12,270 nt of DNA from a bacterium (GTDB lineage: Bacteria; Zhuqueibacterota; Zhuqueibacteria; Residuimicrobiales; Krinioviventaceae), in contig JAJRST010000268.1 of the NCBI GenBank assembly GCA_024278645.1, positions 1-12,270 on the forward strand, in the 5' to 3' direction. The position numbers and the translations under genes are program-made. Below the pieces are notes generated by a model. It had not been told where the DNA came from. It ran no database searches and saw only the letters and a list, made by a program, of their open reading frames with translations. This document shows, in pieces, positions 4,940 through 12,270 of the stretch; positions within the stretch are counted from its first letter, which is position 1; each line of letters starts with the position of its first letter.

Positions 4940-7195
4940 ATGATGTTGACCATGGAATTGCAAATGACCTTACAGGCGGCGCTGCGGGAGGCGCACAAGC
5001 GTCGCCATGAATTTGCAACGCCAGAACATATTCTCTATTCGATCCTGTTTTCCGAACAGGGCGCCGAAATCATTCAAGCGTGCGGCGGCGACCTTGAAAG
5101 CCTGAAGGAAAACCTGGAAGATTATTTTACTAATAAACTGCCCAAGATGCCAAAGGGCCAGGCGGTGCAGCCGCAGCAGTCGCTTGGCTTTCAGCGCGTG
5201 ATCCAGCGCGCGGTGATGCAGGTGGAGCGCGCCGAAGGCGACGTCGTCGATTTCGGCGACATTATCGCCTCCATATTCGAAGAGCCGCATTCCCACGCCG
5301 CCTATTATCTCGCCTACGAGGGCATCACGCGCCTGGATGTGCTGGATTACATTTCGCACGGCATGAACAACTTTCAACCCGAGCAGGAATCAACCGAATT
5401 TGATGACGCCGATTTCGATTTGCCGGAGCCAAAGAAATCGCAGAAAAAGAAGAAAAAATCGGCGCTGGAATCCTTTGCCGTGAACCTGGTGGAAAAAGCG
5501 GCGGCGGGAAAGATCGATCCGCTCATCGGCCGATTCAATGAACTGGAACGCACCATGCATGTGTTGTGTCGTCGCACCAAGAACAACCCCATTCTGGTCG
5601 GCGAATCCGGCGTCGGCAAGACGGCCATTGCCGAAGGGCTGGCGTTGAAGATACACGACGGCGATGTGCCGGATATTTTGCTGGACGCGGACATTTACGC
5701 CCTCGACATGGGCGCGCTGCTCGCCGGTACAAAGTTTCGCGGCGATTTTGAATCGCGGCTAAAGGGGGTCATCCAGGAGCTGCAGCAGGAAGAGAACGCC
5801 ATTCTCTTTATCGACGAGATTCATACCGTCGTCGGCGCCGGCTCGACCATGGGCAGCTCCATGGATGCGTCGAACATTCTCAAGCCGGTGCTGGCGTCCG
5901 GCGACATTCGTTGCATCGGCTCCACCACGTATGAGGAGTATAAAAACTATTTCGAAAAAGATCACGCGCTGTCGCGAAGATTTCAAAAGATCGAGATCAA
6001 CGAGCCGACCGTCGAAGAGACGGTCAAGATTCTCAGCGGCCTCAAACCGCGTTATGAGAAATATCACAATGTAAAATATACACGCACGGCCCTGAGAGCC
6101 GCTGCTGAAATGGCGGCGAAATACATCAACGATCGTTATCTGCCGGACAAGGCCATCGACGTCATTGACGAGGCCGGCGCTTCTTTTCAATTGCAGGCCA
6201 AGGCAAAGCGTCGAACCACGGTCACCGTCGCCGATGTGGAGCGCATCGTCGCCAGGATTGCGCGCATTCCTGCGAAAAAGGCGAATATCTCCGAAAGACA
6301 GCAACTGGCGTTCCTGGAGCAAAATCTCAAGAGCCGCATCTTTGGGCAGGACCAGGCCATTACCGCGCTGGTCACCGCCATTAAACGCTCGCGCGCCGGA
6401 CTCGGTCGACCGGACAAGCCCATCGGCAATTTTGTCTTCGCCGGCCCCACGGGCGTCGGCAAAACCGAGGTCTCCAAGCAGCTGGCCAAATTGCTGGGCG
6501 TGCACTTTGAACGCTATGATATGAGCGAGTACATGGAAAAGCACGCCGTGGCGCGGCTCATCGGCGCGCCCCCGGGATATGTCGGTTTTGAACAAGGCGG
6601 CATGCTCACCGACGCCATACGCAAGCATCCCTACAGCGTGCTGCTTCTCGATGAAATCGAAAAGGCGCACGAAGACCTGTTCAACATTCTGTTGCAGGTG
6701 ATGGATCACGGCACACTCACCGACAACGCCGGGCGCAAGGCGGACTTTCGCAATGTGGTGCTGATCATGACCTCCAACGCCGGGGCGCGGGAAATGAGCG
6801 CCCGCGCCATCGGTTTTGGCGAGCAGGAGGGAAGCAAGAGCGACAAAGCCATCGAGCGCCAGTTCAGCCCGGAATTTCGCAACCGCCTGGATGCGATCAT
6901 CCATTTCAACCATCTCGATCTCGGCATTGTCGAAAAGATTGTGCAAAAGTTCATCCTCGAGTTGGAGGTCCAGTTGGCCGAGAAAAAGGTGAGCATAAAG
7001 CTGTCGCCTGAAGCGACGCGCTGGCTGGCGGAAAAGGGCTATGACCCGGTGTACGGCGCCCGACCGCTGGACCGCGTCATTCAGGAAAACGTCAAAACCG
7101 TGCTCGCCGATGAAATTCTCTTCGGCCATTTGCAAAAGGGCGGCGTCGTCGAGATCGGGCTGGACGGGGATCGGCTGCGGTTTAGCTATTCCTAG
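4940..7195 (+). CDS. clpA: ClpA, AAA+ unfoldase of the ClpAP protease
   Basis: ClpA is a hexameric ATPase that unfolds substrates and threads them into ClpP in the cytoplasm. The 751 residues comprise the N-domain (about 1-145, ClpS docking), a lysine-rich linker (165-173), D1 with Walker A GESGVGKT (221-228), Walker B ILFIDE (288-293) and pore loop KFRGDFE (265-271), and D2 with Walker A GPTGVGKT (502-509), Walker B near LLLDEIEK (568-575) and pore loop GYVG (546-549). There is no long coiled-coil middle domain as in ClpB or ClpC, and I-G-F at 624-626 is the ClpP-docking loop, so this is ClpA, not ClpB. GGAGG (4927-4931) inside clpS precedes the start; a second ATG follows immediately. It ends with TAG. 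No clpP gene is in the window. Confidence 0.96.
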   Translation: MMLTMELQMTLQAALREAHKRRHEFATPEHILYSILFSEQGAEIIQACGGDLESLKENLEDYFTNKLPKMPKGQAVQPQQSLGFQRVIQRAVMQVERAEGDVVDFGDIIASIFEEPHSHAAYYLAYEGITRLDVLDYISHGMNNFQPEQESTEFDDADFDLPEPKKSQKKKKKSALESFAVNLVEKAAAGKIDPLIGRFNELERTMHVLCRRTKNNPILVGESGVGKTAIAEGLALKIHDGDVPDILLDADIYALDMGALLAGTKFRGDFESRLKGVIQELQQEENAILFIDEIHTVVGAGSTMGSSMDASNILKPVLASGDIRCIGSTTYEEYKNYFEKDHALSRRFQKIEINEPTVEETVKILSGLKPRYEKYHNVKYTRTALRAAAEMAAKYINDRYLPDKAIDVIDEAGASFQLQAKAKRRTTVTVADVERIVARIARIPAKKANISERQQLAFLEQNLKSRIFGQDQAITALVTAIKRSRAGLGRPDKPIGNFVFAGPTGVGKTEVSKQLAKLLGVHFERYDMSEYMEKHAVARLIGAPPGYVGFEQGGMLTDAIRKHPYSVLLLDEIEKAHEDLFNILLQVMDHGTLTDNAGRKADFRNVVLIMTSNAGAREMSARAIGFGEQEGSKSDKAIERQFSPEFRNRLDAIIHFNHLDLGIVEKIVQKFILELEVQLAEKKVSIKLSPEATRWLAEKGYDPVYGARPLDRVIQENVKTVLADEILFGHLQKGGVVEIGLDGDRLRFSYS

Positions 7196-7283
7196 CCCAT
7201 GCCGTTTACGACTAGATTCAAAGAGCAATTTCCCATAGAACAGGACGTTTCACCGCACCACTCCCTGGGGACGCCATAGCAGA
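7196..7283. other. Short spacer between clpA and the C25 peptidase gene
   Basis: These 88 bases hold no gene, no clear terminator hairpin after clpA and no obvious promoter. GGGGA (7267-7271) twelve bases before the downstream ATG is a weak ribosome-binding candidate. Readthrough transcription from clpA into the peptidase gene cannot be excluded. Confidence 0.4.
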
Positions 7284-10200
7284 ATGAACGCAATCCGCAA
7301 AACCTTAAACTCCTGCCTGGCCCTGTTCCTGGTTGTCGCCATTTCTCCCGGGCCGGCGCAGGACAAGGCGCCTGTTTCCGTGCAAACCCGCATCCTCGCC
7401 GCGGATGCACAAAAGTTGCTGCTTGAACTTCGCTTCCCCGAGCCCTCGTTTGTTAAAAGCCAAGATGAATCGGGCGCCGACTATGCGGCGATGATTCCCG
7501 GCTGCTATATGAGCGCAAAACCGGGAGCGCCGGCCTTGCCGTTTTTCAGCGTTCCCCTTGCCTTGCCGGCAAATGTGCAACCCTCTGTAAGAATATTGAG
7601 CATTCGGGAAGAAGAAAGCCAATGTCCTCCTGTCGCCCCGGCGCCTGCCGTTTACCGGACAGAGGTTCAAAACGCACGGAATCATCAGAATCGTCGCTTG
7701 CACTATGTTTATGAAAAGGATGCGGCCGTCTACCGGGCGAACGCCTTTTACCCGTCATCTCGCATCACTGTGGGCCGCGTCAACCGCCTCAGGGGCGTCC
7801 CTGTTTTGCCGCTCAAGTTTTATCCCCTGCAATACAATCCCGTCGCCGGAAAAATATCCTATGCATCGCAGGCTGTTTTGCAGATCGATTTTCCGACGCC
7901 GCAGGCGCAAAACGAAACCGTGGGCGCTTTAGCCGTTTTTGATAAAGTATTGCGACGCACGCTTTTGAACTATGAGCAGTTGCAGGCATGGCGAACAGTG
8001 TCAAAAAAAGCCATCGGCAAGGCGCCGGATTACTTTTTAAACGAGGCCAATGAATGGCTCAAAATATTTGTACAACAGCCGGGCATTTATCGAATCGGCA
8101 GGGAGGACCTGCTGGCGGCGGGTTTGAACGTGGACGGCATCGATCCGCGCAAATTGCGCCTGTTCCAAAACGGCGAGGAAGTCGCCATTCGCGTCATCGG
8201 CGAACAGGATGGTCAATTTGACGACGAGGACGCCATCGAGTTTTACGGCTGGAGGTTCAAGAATTATTACACCGCGACCAACGTTTACTGGCTGGGAGTG
8301 TCGGATCAGTTGGGCAAACGCATGGATGAAAAAGAGAGCGCGCCGCTGCCCGGTCTGCCGCAAATCCGGCAGAGCAGGAGGCGGTTGCACATCGAGGCCG
8401 ATAATTTCCGGCGCGCCGACTTTCCCGGCAACACCGATAACGAACGTTGGTTTATGCAGCGGCTGTATGCACCGGCGACCGTCGAGTACGCGATGGACCT
8501 GCCTGCCGTCGTCGCCGGTGACGGCGAGTGCACCATTGTACTGCGCATGCAGGGCATTACCAGCAACGCGGCGAACCCGGATCATCACACGGCCATTTCC
8601 ATAAACGGGGTGAATGTTTTCGATAAAATGTGGGAGGGCCGAACCTCGCTGCTGGATTCGGCGGTGTTTGCGCAAGCTCTGCTGCACGAGGGGGAGAATT
8701 CACTGCACATTTCCGCCCCGGGCGGCGCCAATGTGCTTTTGGATTGGCAGGCGCTCGACTATTTCGAAATCGATTATCTGCAGCGCAACGCGGCCGTCAA
8801 CGACAGTCTGTTCATGCGCGTTCGGATCGACAGTGCGGCCAACATTCGCGTCGTTGGGCTTGGCGATGCACCTGTGGATATTTTCGACGTTTCTGAAAAA
8901 TATGAAACGCGCATTATAAAAAATGCCCTGCGCGACAATGGGATTTTGCAGTTTTCCACCAGACAGCCGGGCGATAAAGCGTTTTTGGTTGTCGCGGACA
9001 TACACAAGAAAACCCCAGCCATGATGAAATACATTCCGACAGGGTTGCGCAGCGCCGGAAATCGCGCGGATTATCTCATCATCACCGTCGACGATTTCAT
9101 CTCCACGGCAACGCCGCTGGCGCAATTTCGCGAGACGCAGGATCTGTCGACGAAAATTATTGACGTCGCCGACATCTATGACGAGTTTGGCTATGGCTTT
9201 TACGGCGACCGGCCGATAAGAGATTTCCTCAAATATGCTTACACGCACTGGGCCAAACCGGCGCCGACTTTTGTCCTGCTCATCGGCGATGCATCGTGGA
9301 ATCCACGGCGGCTGTCTCCCGAGGATGTGAAATATGGCGGCGGAGAGCGTTCGGATTTTGTACCGACGCGCCTGTTTGAAGCGTCGGTCGAACACTTTGA
9401 AGCGGCGTCGGACAACTGGTTCGGCTGCATCGACGGGGAGGATGATATGCTGCCGGACTTTCTCATCGGCAGGCTGCCGGTTCGTTCCGTGCAGCAGCTT
9501 TCCTCGGTCATTGAAAAAATATTAAAATATGAAACCGAGTATAATGGTGGAAACTGGAGTCGGACGGCGGCTTTTGTCGCCGATGCCGGCGAGGGCGGCG
9601 CGCTCGCTTTCGAGGACAGCTCGGACGCCTTGATCCGGAATTACATTCCCGGTAATTTTGACGCCAAGCGCTTGTACGTTTCCGATCTCGGTATGCCGGA
9701 AACCAGGGATGAAATCATGAATGCTTTTGCAGGAGGAGCGCTGACCATGAACTATTTCGGCCACGGCTCCGTGGGCAACTGGTCGGCGCAAAGCATCTTT
9801 GTCCGCGAGGATGTCCCCCTGTTACAAGAAAATATTTACCTGCCCTTTGTTTTTACCATGAGCTGCATAAACGGCTATTTTATCGAACCCAATGATGATT
9901 ACAGCGCCCTGGCAGAAGCGTTGCTCGAGGCGCCCGGCAAAGGGGCGGTCGCCGTCTTTTCAGGATCGGGAGAGGCCTATCCCTCACCGCTGCAGCCGCT
10001 GGCGCGTACGCTCTATTCATCGTTGTATGATGATTTTGAACGCGTCATTGGCGCCATTACTCTGAACGGACTTTTCGACATGTACGCCGCTTTTTCGGCC
10101 AATGCGGATCATGTGCGTTTTTACATTCTTTTTGGCGATCCGGCTTTGAACCTGCATTACTATTACGAAGAGGATGCGCCCGTTTACGCCGGTTTCCAGG

Positions 10201-11120
10201 GTCGCGTCACCATCAACAGCGCCCCCCCGGACGGCGAGGGCGAGGTGCTGGCTTTTATCGACGGCATTAACATGAACCGGTCCTTGACCGACGCAGCCGG
10301 GCGATTCGGTCCGCTTTACATTCCACGGGACAACCCCGACACGCCGGTAAAGGACGGCGGCGCGCCCGGCGACAGCGTCGATTTTAAATTTATTCAAAAC
10401 GGCGATACGCTGGCGCTGCTGCCTTCTGCCCCCTGGCTAAAGAGGCAGACCCAGAATCTGCACCTCGACGTCTCCATGACCGCCGTCGCCGAACTCGATG
10501 TGCAGTTTTACGTCGACGACAATAAAGTGGGCGAGGCGTTCGTCGACGGCGATGCCATTGCCCGGCAATCGACGATCTATGCCGCCGTCGACATGCCGGC
10601 GAACCGGATGACCGACTATGAACTTGCGCTGTATCTGAACGATAAATTTGTGGATCCGCTGGAATATGAGATTTCACCATCGGGGCGAGAAAGCGGACGC
10701 CTGACAATCGCTTATGCAATCGAGGATCTGACCGACGGCGAATATCGGCTGTCGCTGAAGATAAAATCGCCCGCAGGGGCCGCGTCCCTGCGCAAGGGGC
10801 TCCGCTTTGCCATTCACTCCGATCTTGTCCTGGAGCAGGTCGTCAACTTTCCGAATCCTTTTTCCGACGAAACATCCTTTACTTTTATCATGCTCAACGA
10901 TCGCCCGGCTTTTATAAAGATCAAAATATATACGGTCGCCGGGCGATTAATCCGGGTGCTCGACAACCGCACCGCCGACGTCGGCTATAACGAAATTGAC
11001 TGGGACGGCAGGGACGCTTACGGCGACAAACTGGCAAACGGTCTCTATTTTTACAAGATCATCGCCAATGACGGCGAAGAAACGACATCGGTCGTCGAGC
11101 GCCTGGTCGTAATGCAATAG
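7284..11120 (+). CDS. C25 (gingipain/PorU-like) cysteine peptidase with type IX sorting domain
   Basis: This 1278-residue exported protein has a signal peptide (1-25, G-P-A before Gln26), a long N-terminal beta-rich region with the PorU-like stretch GIYRIGREDLLAAG (just after 257) and F-D-D-E-D-A-I-E-F-Y-G, then a C25 peptidase domain (about 597-958). In it one sees LLIGDASWNP, SDNWFG, IGRLPV, the catalytic His827 in N-Y-F-G-H-G-S and the catalytic Cys861 in T-M-S-C, followed by GAVAVFSG. After Ig-like modules comes a type A C-terminal domain from N-F-P-N-P-F (1188-1193) to the end, with DWDGRD and NGLYFYKI. PorU is the sortase that removes such domains from cargo and keeps its own; a secreted gingipain-like protease has the same parts. 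The N-terminal part and length favour PorU, but neither porV nor other secretion genes are adjacent, so no symbol is given. Confidence 0.87.
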   Translation: MNAIRKTLNSCLALFLVVAISPGPAQDKAPVSVQTRILAADAQKLLLELRFPEPSFVKSQDESGADYAAMIPGCYMSAKPGAPALPFFSVPLALPANVQPSVRILSIREEESQCPPVAPAPAVYRTEVQNARNHQNRRLHYVYEKDAAVYRANAFYPSSRITVGRVNRLRGVPVLPLKFYPLQYNPVAGKISYASQAVLQIDFPTPQAQNETVGALAVFDKVLRRTLLNYEQLQAWRTVSKKAIGKAPDYFLNEANEWLKIFVQQPGIYRIGREDLLAAGLNVDGIDPRKLRLFQNGEEVAIRVIGEQDGQFDDEDAIEFYGWRFKNYYTATNVYWLGVSDQLGKRMDEKESAPLPGLPQIRQSRRRLHIEADNFRRADFPGNTDNERWFMQRLYAPATVEYAMDLPAVVAGDGECTIVLRMQGITSNAANPDHHTAISINGVNVFDKMWEGRTSLLDSAVFAQALLHEGENSLHISAPGGANVLLDWQALDYFEIDYLQRNAAVNDSLFMRVRIDSAANIRVVGLGDAPVDIFDVSEKYETRIIKNALRDNGILQFSTRQPGDKAFLVVADIHKKTPAMMKYIPTGLRSAGNRADYLIITVDDFISTATPLAQFRETQDLSTKIIDVADIYDEFGYGFYGDRPIRDFLKYAYTHWAKPAPTFVLLIGDASWNPRRLSPEDVKYGGGERSDFVPTRLFEASVEHFEAASDNWFGCIDGEDDMLPDFLIGRLPVRSVQQLSSVIEKILKYETEYNGGNWSRTAAFVADAGEGGALAFEDSSDALIRNYIPGNFDAKRLYVSDLGMPETRDEIMNAFAGGALTMNYFGHGSVGNWSAQSIFVREDVPLLQENIYLPFVFTMSCINGYFIEPNDDYSALAEALLEAPGKGAVAVFSGSGEAYPSPLQPLARTLYSSLYDDFERVIGAITLNGLFDMYAAFSANADHVRFYILFGDPALNLHYYYEEDAPVYAGFQGRVTINSAPPDGEGEVLAFIDGINMNRSLTDAAGRFGPLYIPRDNPDTPVKDGGAPGDSVDFKFIQNGDTLALLPSAPWLKRQTQNLHLDVSMTAVAELDVQFYVDDNKVGEAFVDGDAIARQSTIYAAVDMPANRMTDYELALYLNDKFVDPLEYEISPSGRESGRLTIAYAIEDLTDGEYRLSLKIKSPAGAASLRKGLRFAIHSDLVLEQVVNFPNPFSDETSFTFIMLNDRPAFIKIKIYTVAGRLIRVLDNRTADVGYNEIDWDGRDAYGDKLANGLYFYKIIANDGEETTSVVERLVVMQ

Positions 11121-11204
11121 TCTCCCGCGCGTTATGCCCAAGGCGATGTTCTCTTCCTGACGATCGTTTGATTCGGGCCCGGATTCCGAAAGGGGTTAAA
11201 AGAC

Positions 11205-11233
11205 TTGACATGAATGCGCACTGTTTGTAACTT
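11205..11233 (+). promoter_or_regulatory. Probable sigma-70-type promoter of the last gene
   Basis: A perfect -35 box TTGACA (11205-11210) is followed after 17 bases by TAACTT (11228-11233), which keeps the most conserved T, A and final T of the -10 box. Transcription would start near 11240, leaving a leader of about 105 bases before the ATG at 11345. It is the best promoter match I see in the window. Confidence 0.55.
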
Positions 11234-11262
11234 CAAAGGCGGAGCGCACGGGAAAGACCAAA

Positions 11263-11321
11263 AATGCCTCACACCTTGCGCCGGCGACACGGGCGGCAAG
11301 ACGAACAAATAACCCGGCATT
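11263..11321 (+). promoter_or_regulatory. Structured 5' leader before the last gene
   Basis: AATGCC (11263-11268) can pair with GGCATT (11316-11321), enclosing a hairpin made of CTTGCGCC (11275-11282) and GGCGGCAAG (11292-11300), eight pairs with one bulged base and a nine-base loop. It lies between the predicted promoter and a strong polypurine ribosome-binding site (11331-11344), ten bases downstream of the outer stem. There is no T run, so it is not a terminator. It does not match a riboswitch consensus I know; it may be a regulatory or mRNA-stabilising leader, or chance. Confidence 0.35.
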
Positions 11322-11344
11322 AATCAAACGAGAGGAGAGGGAGA

Positions 11345-12270
11345 ATGAAATCACAAAAAATTGTTGCTGTAGCGTCAATTTTTGTTTTGGCGTTCATTTT
11401 CGCGACTTTTCGGTTGTACGCGGATAATTTATCCGTGCGAATAACCTCCCCGCAAAACAAAGCCAGGTTGCAGCCTTGTACGGACATTGTGGTGACGGCA
11501 GAGGCCACAGTGGTGAACGGCGAGATTGACAGGGTCTACTTTTTTCGCACCGCCGGCGGCATAGGATCGGACAAGACCGAACCATACGAAGCGACATGGA
11601 AAAACGCCGATTACGGCATCTATAAAGTTTGGGCCAAAGTTAAAGACAAAAACAGGAACGTAGCCTATTCGGATACGATAATCGTCTACGTCGGCAATGT
11701 ACGCGACGGCAATTTATTGTTGAACGGCGAATTCTCCTGCTCCAAAAGGCCGTGGCGGCTCGGTTTGTACGAAGGCGGGCAGGCCACTTTTGATATCGTT
11801 TCGGATGCACAACTGTCCGATGACACAACGGCCGCCTTGATTGAAATTCAGGACCTTGGCTCCGTCGACTGGAGCGTGCAATTGATTCAGGTCTTTCCCA
11901 TCACAAAAGGGCATACCTATGAGATCAGCTTTTTAGCCGATGTCTTTGACGAGAAGAAAATTCGCGTCGCGCTTCAGCAAAACACGGCGCCTTATGAGCA
12001 GTACTGGTCCGAAGAAATTACCGTTTCCGAATTTAACCTGTTCGGCCCGTATGAATTTGTGTGCACCAAGGATGACCCTTCCGCCAATTTCAAATTTATT
12101 CTCTCTATGGATGACAAATTAATATACCAGGACGCCATCGAGGTGGTCGATCTCAACTGGTCGTCCGTGGAATCGAGGGAGGCGGCCGTCGCCGACGACT
12201 ATCGGCTTTATCAAAATTATCCCAATCCTTTCAATCCCGAAACAACCATAAAGTATGAAATCGCAAAAGC
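11345..12270 (+). CDS. Exported Ig-like/carbohydrate-binding-like protein with type IX sorting domain (3' end outside window)
   Basis: The frame is open from ATG 11345 to the window end (308 codons and two bases). AGGAG (11333-11337) seven bases upstream supports the start. The product has a signal peptide (1-26, L-Y-A before Asp27), an Ig-like domain (about 27-117) of the type seen in chitobiase or PKD-like cargo (V-R-I-T-S-P-x-N-x-A, E-P-Y-E-A-T-W, Y-K-V-W-A-K-V-K-D), a beta-sandwich (about 122-270) beginning L-L-L-N-G-E-F with W-S-V-Q-L and YEISFLADV, which resembles CBM4/9 carbohydrate-binding modules, and the start of a sorting domain at 286: Y-R-L-Y-Q-N-Y-P-N-P-F-N-P-E-T-T-I. About 70-80 residues of the sorting domain are missing. 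No enzyme domain is seen, so it is a surface or secreted binding protein; its ligand is unknown. Its neighbour is a C25 peptidase of the same secretion system. Confidence 0.85.
   Translation, partial: MKSQKIVAVASIFVLAFIFATFRLYADNLSVRITSPQNKARLQPCTDIVVTAEATVVNGEIDRVYFFRTAGGIGSDKTEPYEATWKNADYGIYKVWAKVKDKNRNVAYSDTIIVYVGNVRDGNLLLNGEFSCSKRPWRLGLYEGGQATFDIVSDAQLSDDTTAALIEIQDLGSVDWSVQLIQVFPITKGHTYEISFLADVFDEKKIRVALQQNTAPYEQYWSEEITVSEFNLFGPYEFVCTKDDPSANFKFILSMDDKLIYQDAIEVVDLNWSSVESREAAVADDYRLYQNYPNPFNPETTIKYEIAK

Noticed and set aside
4940..7195. ClpB or ClpC instead of ClpA
   Set aside because: There is no long coiled-coil middle domain (excludes ClpB) nor a UVR-type short middle domain as in ClpC, the IGF ClpP loop is present, and clpS is directly upstream.
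5759..7228. Long open frame (489 codons) on the minus strand opposite clpA
   Set aside because: It is antisense to a highly conserved AAA+ gene; its protein shows no recognisable family and the G+C-rich codon pattern of clpA explains an open complementary frame.
11241..11300. c-di-GMP (GEMM) riboswitch in the leader of the last gene
   Set aside because: GCGCACGGGAAAGACC resembles the opening of that class slightly, but the GAAA tetraloop stem, the GGGACGCAAAGCC segment and the receptor are missing.

Overview
The window reads as a chromosomal segment of a Gram-negative, diderm bacterium of about 55% G+C. Two features point to the FCB superphylum: exported proteins with Por/type IX secretion C-terminal domains (N-F/Y-P-N-P-F cores in two adjacent genes), and many signal peptides and an outer-membrane lipoprotein. 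The 'YQNYPNPFNPETTIKYEI' style of sorting domain is common in Calditrichota, KSB1, Ignavibacteriota and related lineages. The exact phylum is an inference that cannot be settled here.

Layout. (1) 1-2480, plus strand: the tail of a histidine operon, hisA (5' end outside the window), hisF and hisI, followed after 8 nt by a gene for an exported protein of unknown function. The run ends at a bidirectional terminator (about 2483-2510). hisF carries an in-frame TAG at codon 213, and the missing C-terminal part of the enzyme is still readable downstream in the same frame. (2) 2543-4353, minus strand: an exported nickel superoxide dismutase with its own upstream region, and, separated from it by a strong terminator, a lipoprotein (DUF4136 type) followed by a small outer-membrane barrel protein. 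(3) 4354-4624: an AT-rich divergent promoter region. (4) 4625-7195, plus strand: clpS and clpA, a tightly coupled N-degron adaptor and AAA+ unfoldase pair. (5) 7284-12270, plus strand: a 1278-residue C25 (gingipain/PorU-like) cysteine peptidase with a type IX sorting domain, then a 224-nt spacer with a recognisable promoter and a structured leader, then a second exported type IX cargo-like protein (Ig-like plus carbohydrate-binding-like domains) that runs off the window.

How the parts work together. The his genes supply consecutive steps of histidine synthesis: HisI opens the ring of PR-AMP, HisA isomerises ProFAR, and HisF with HisH closes the imidazole ring. ClpS feeds N-degron substrates to ClpA, which would pass them to a ClpP encoded elsewhere. 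The C25 protein and its downstream neighbour both belong to the type IX secretion world, the first as a possible sortase or secreted protease and the second as a surface or secreted cargo.

The points most worth a second look are the amber stop in hisF with its intact remainder, the Sec-type signal peptide on the Ni-SOD whose predicted cleavage exposes the nickel-hook histidine directly, and the structured leader before the last gene. I found no CRISPR array, tRNA, rRNA, insertion sequence or phage gene.
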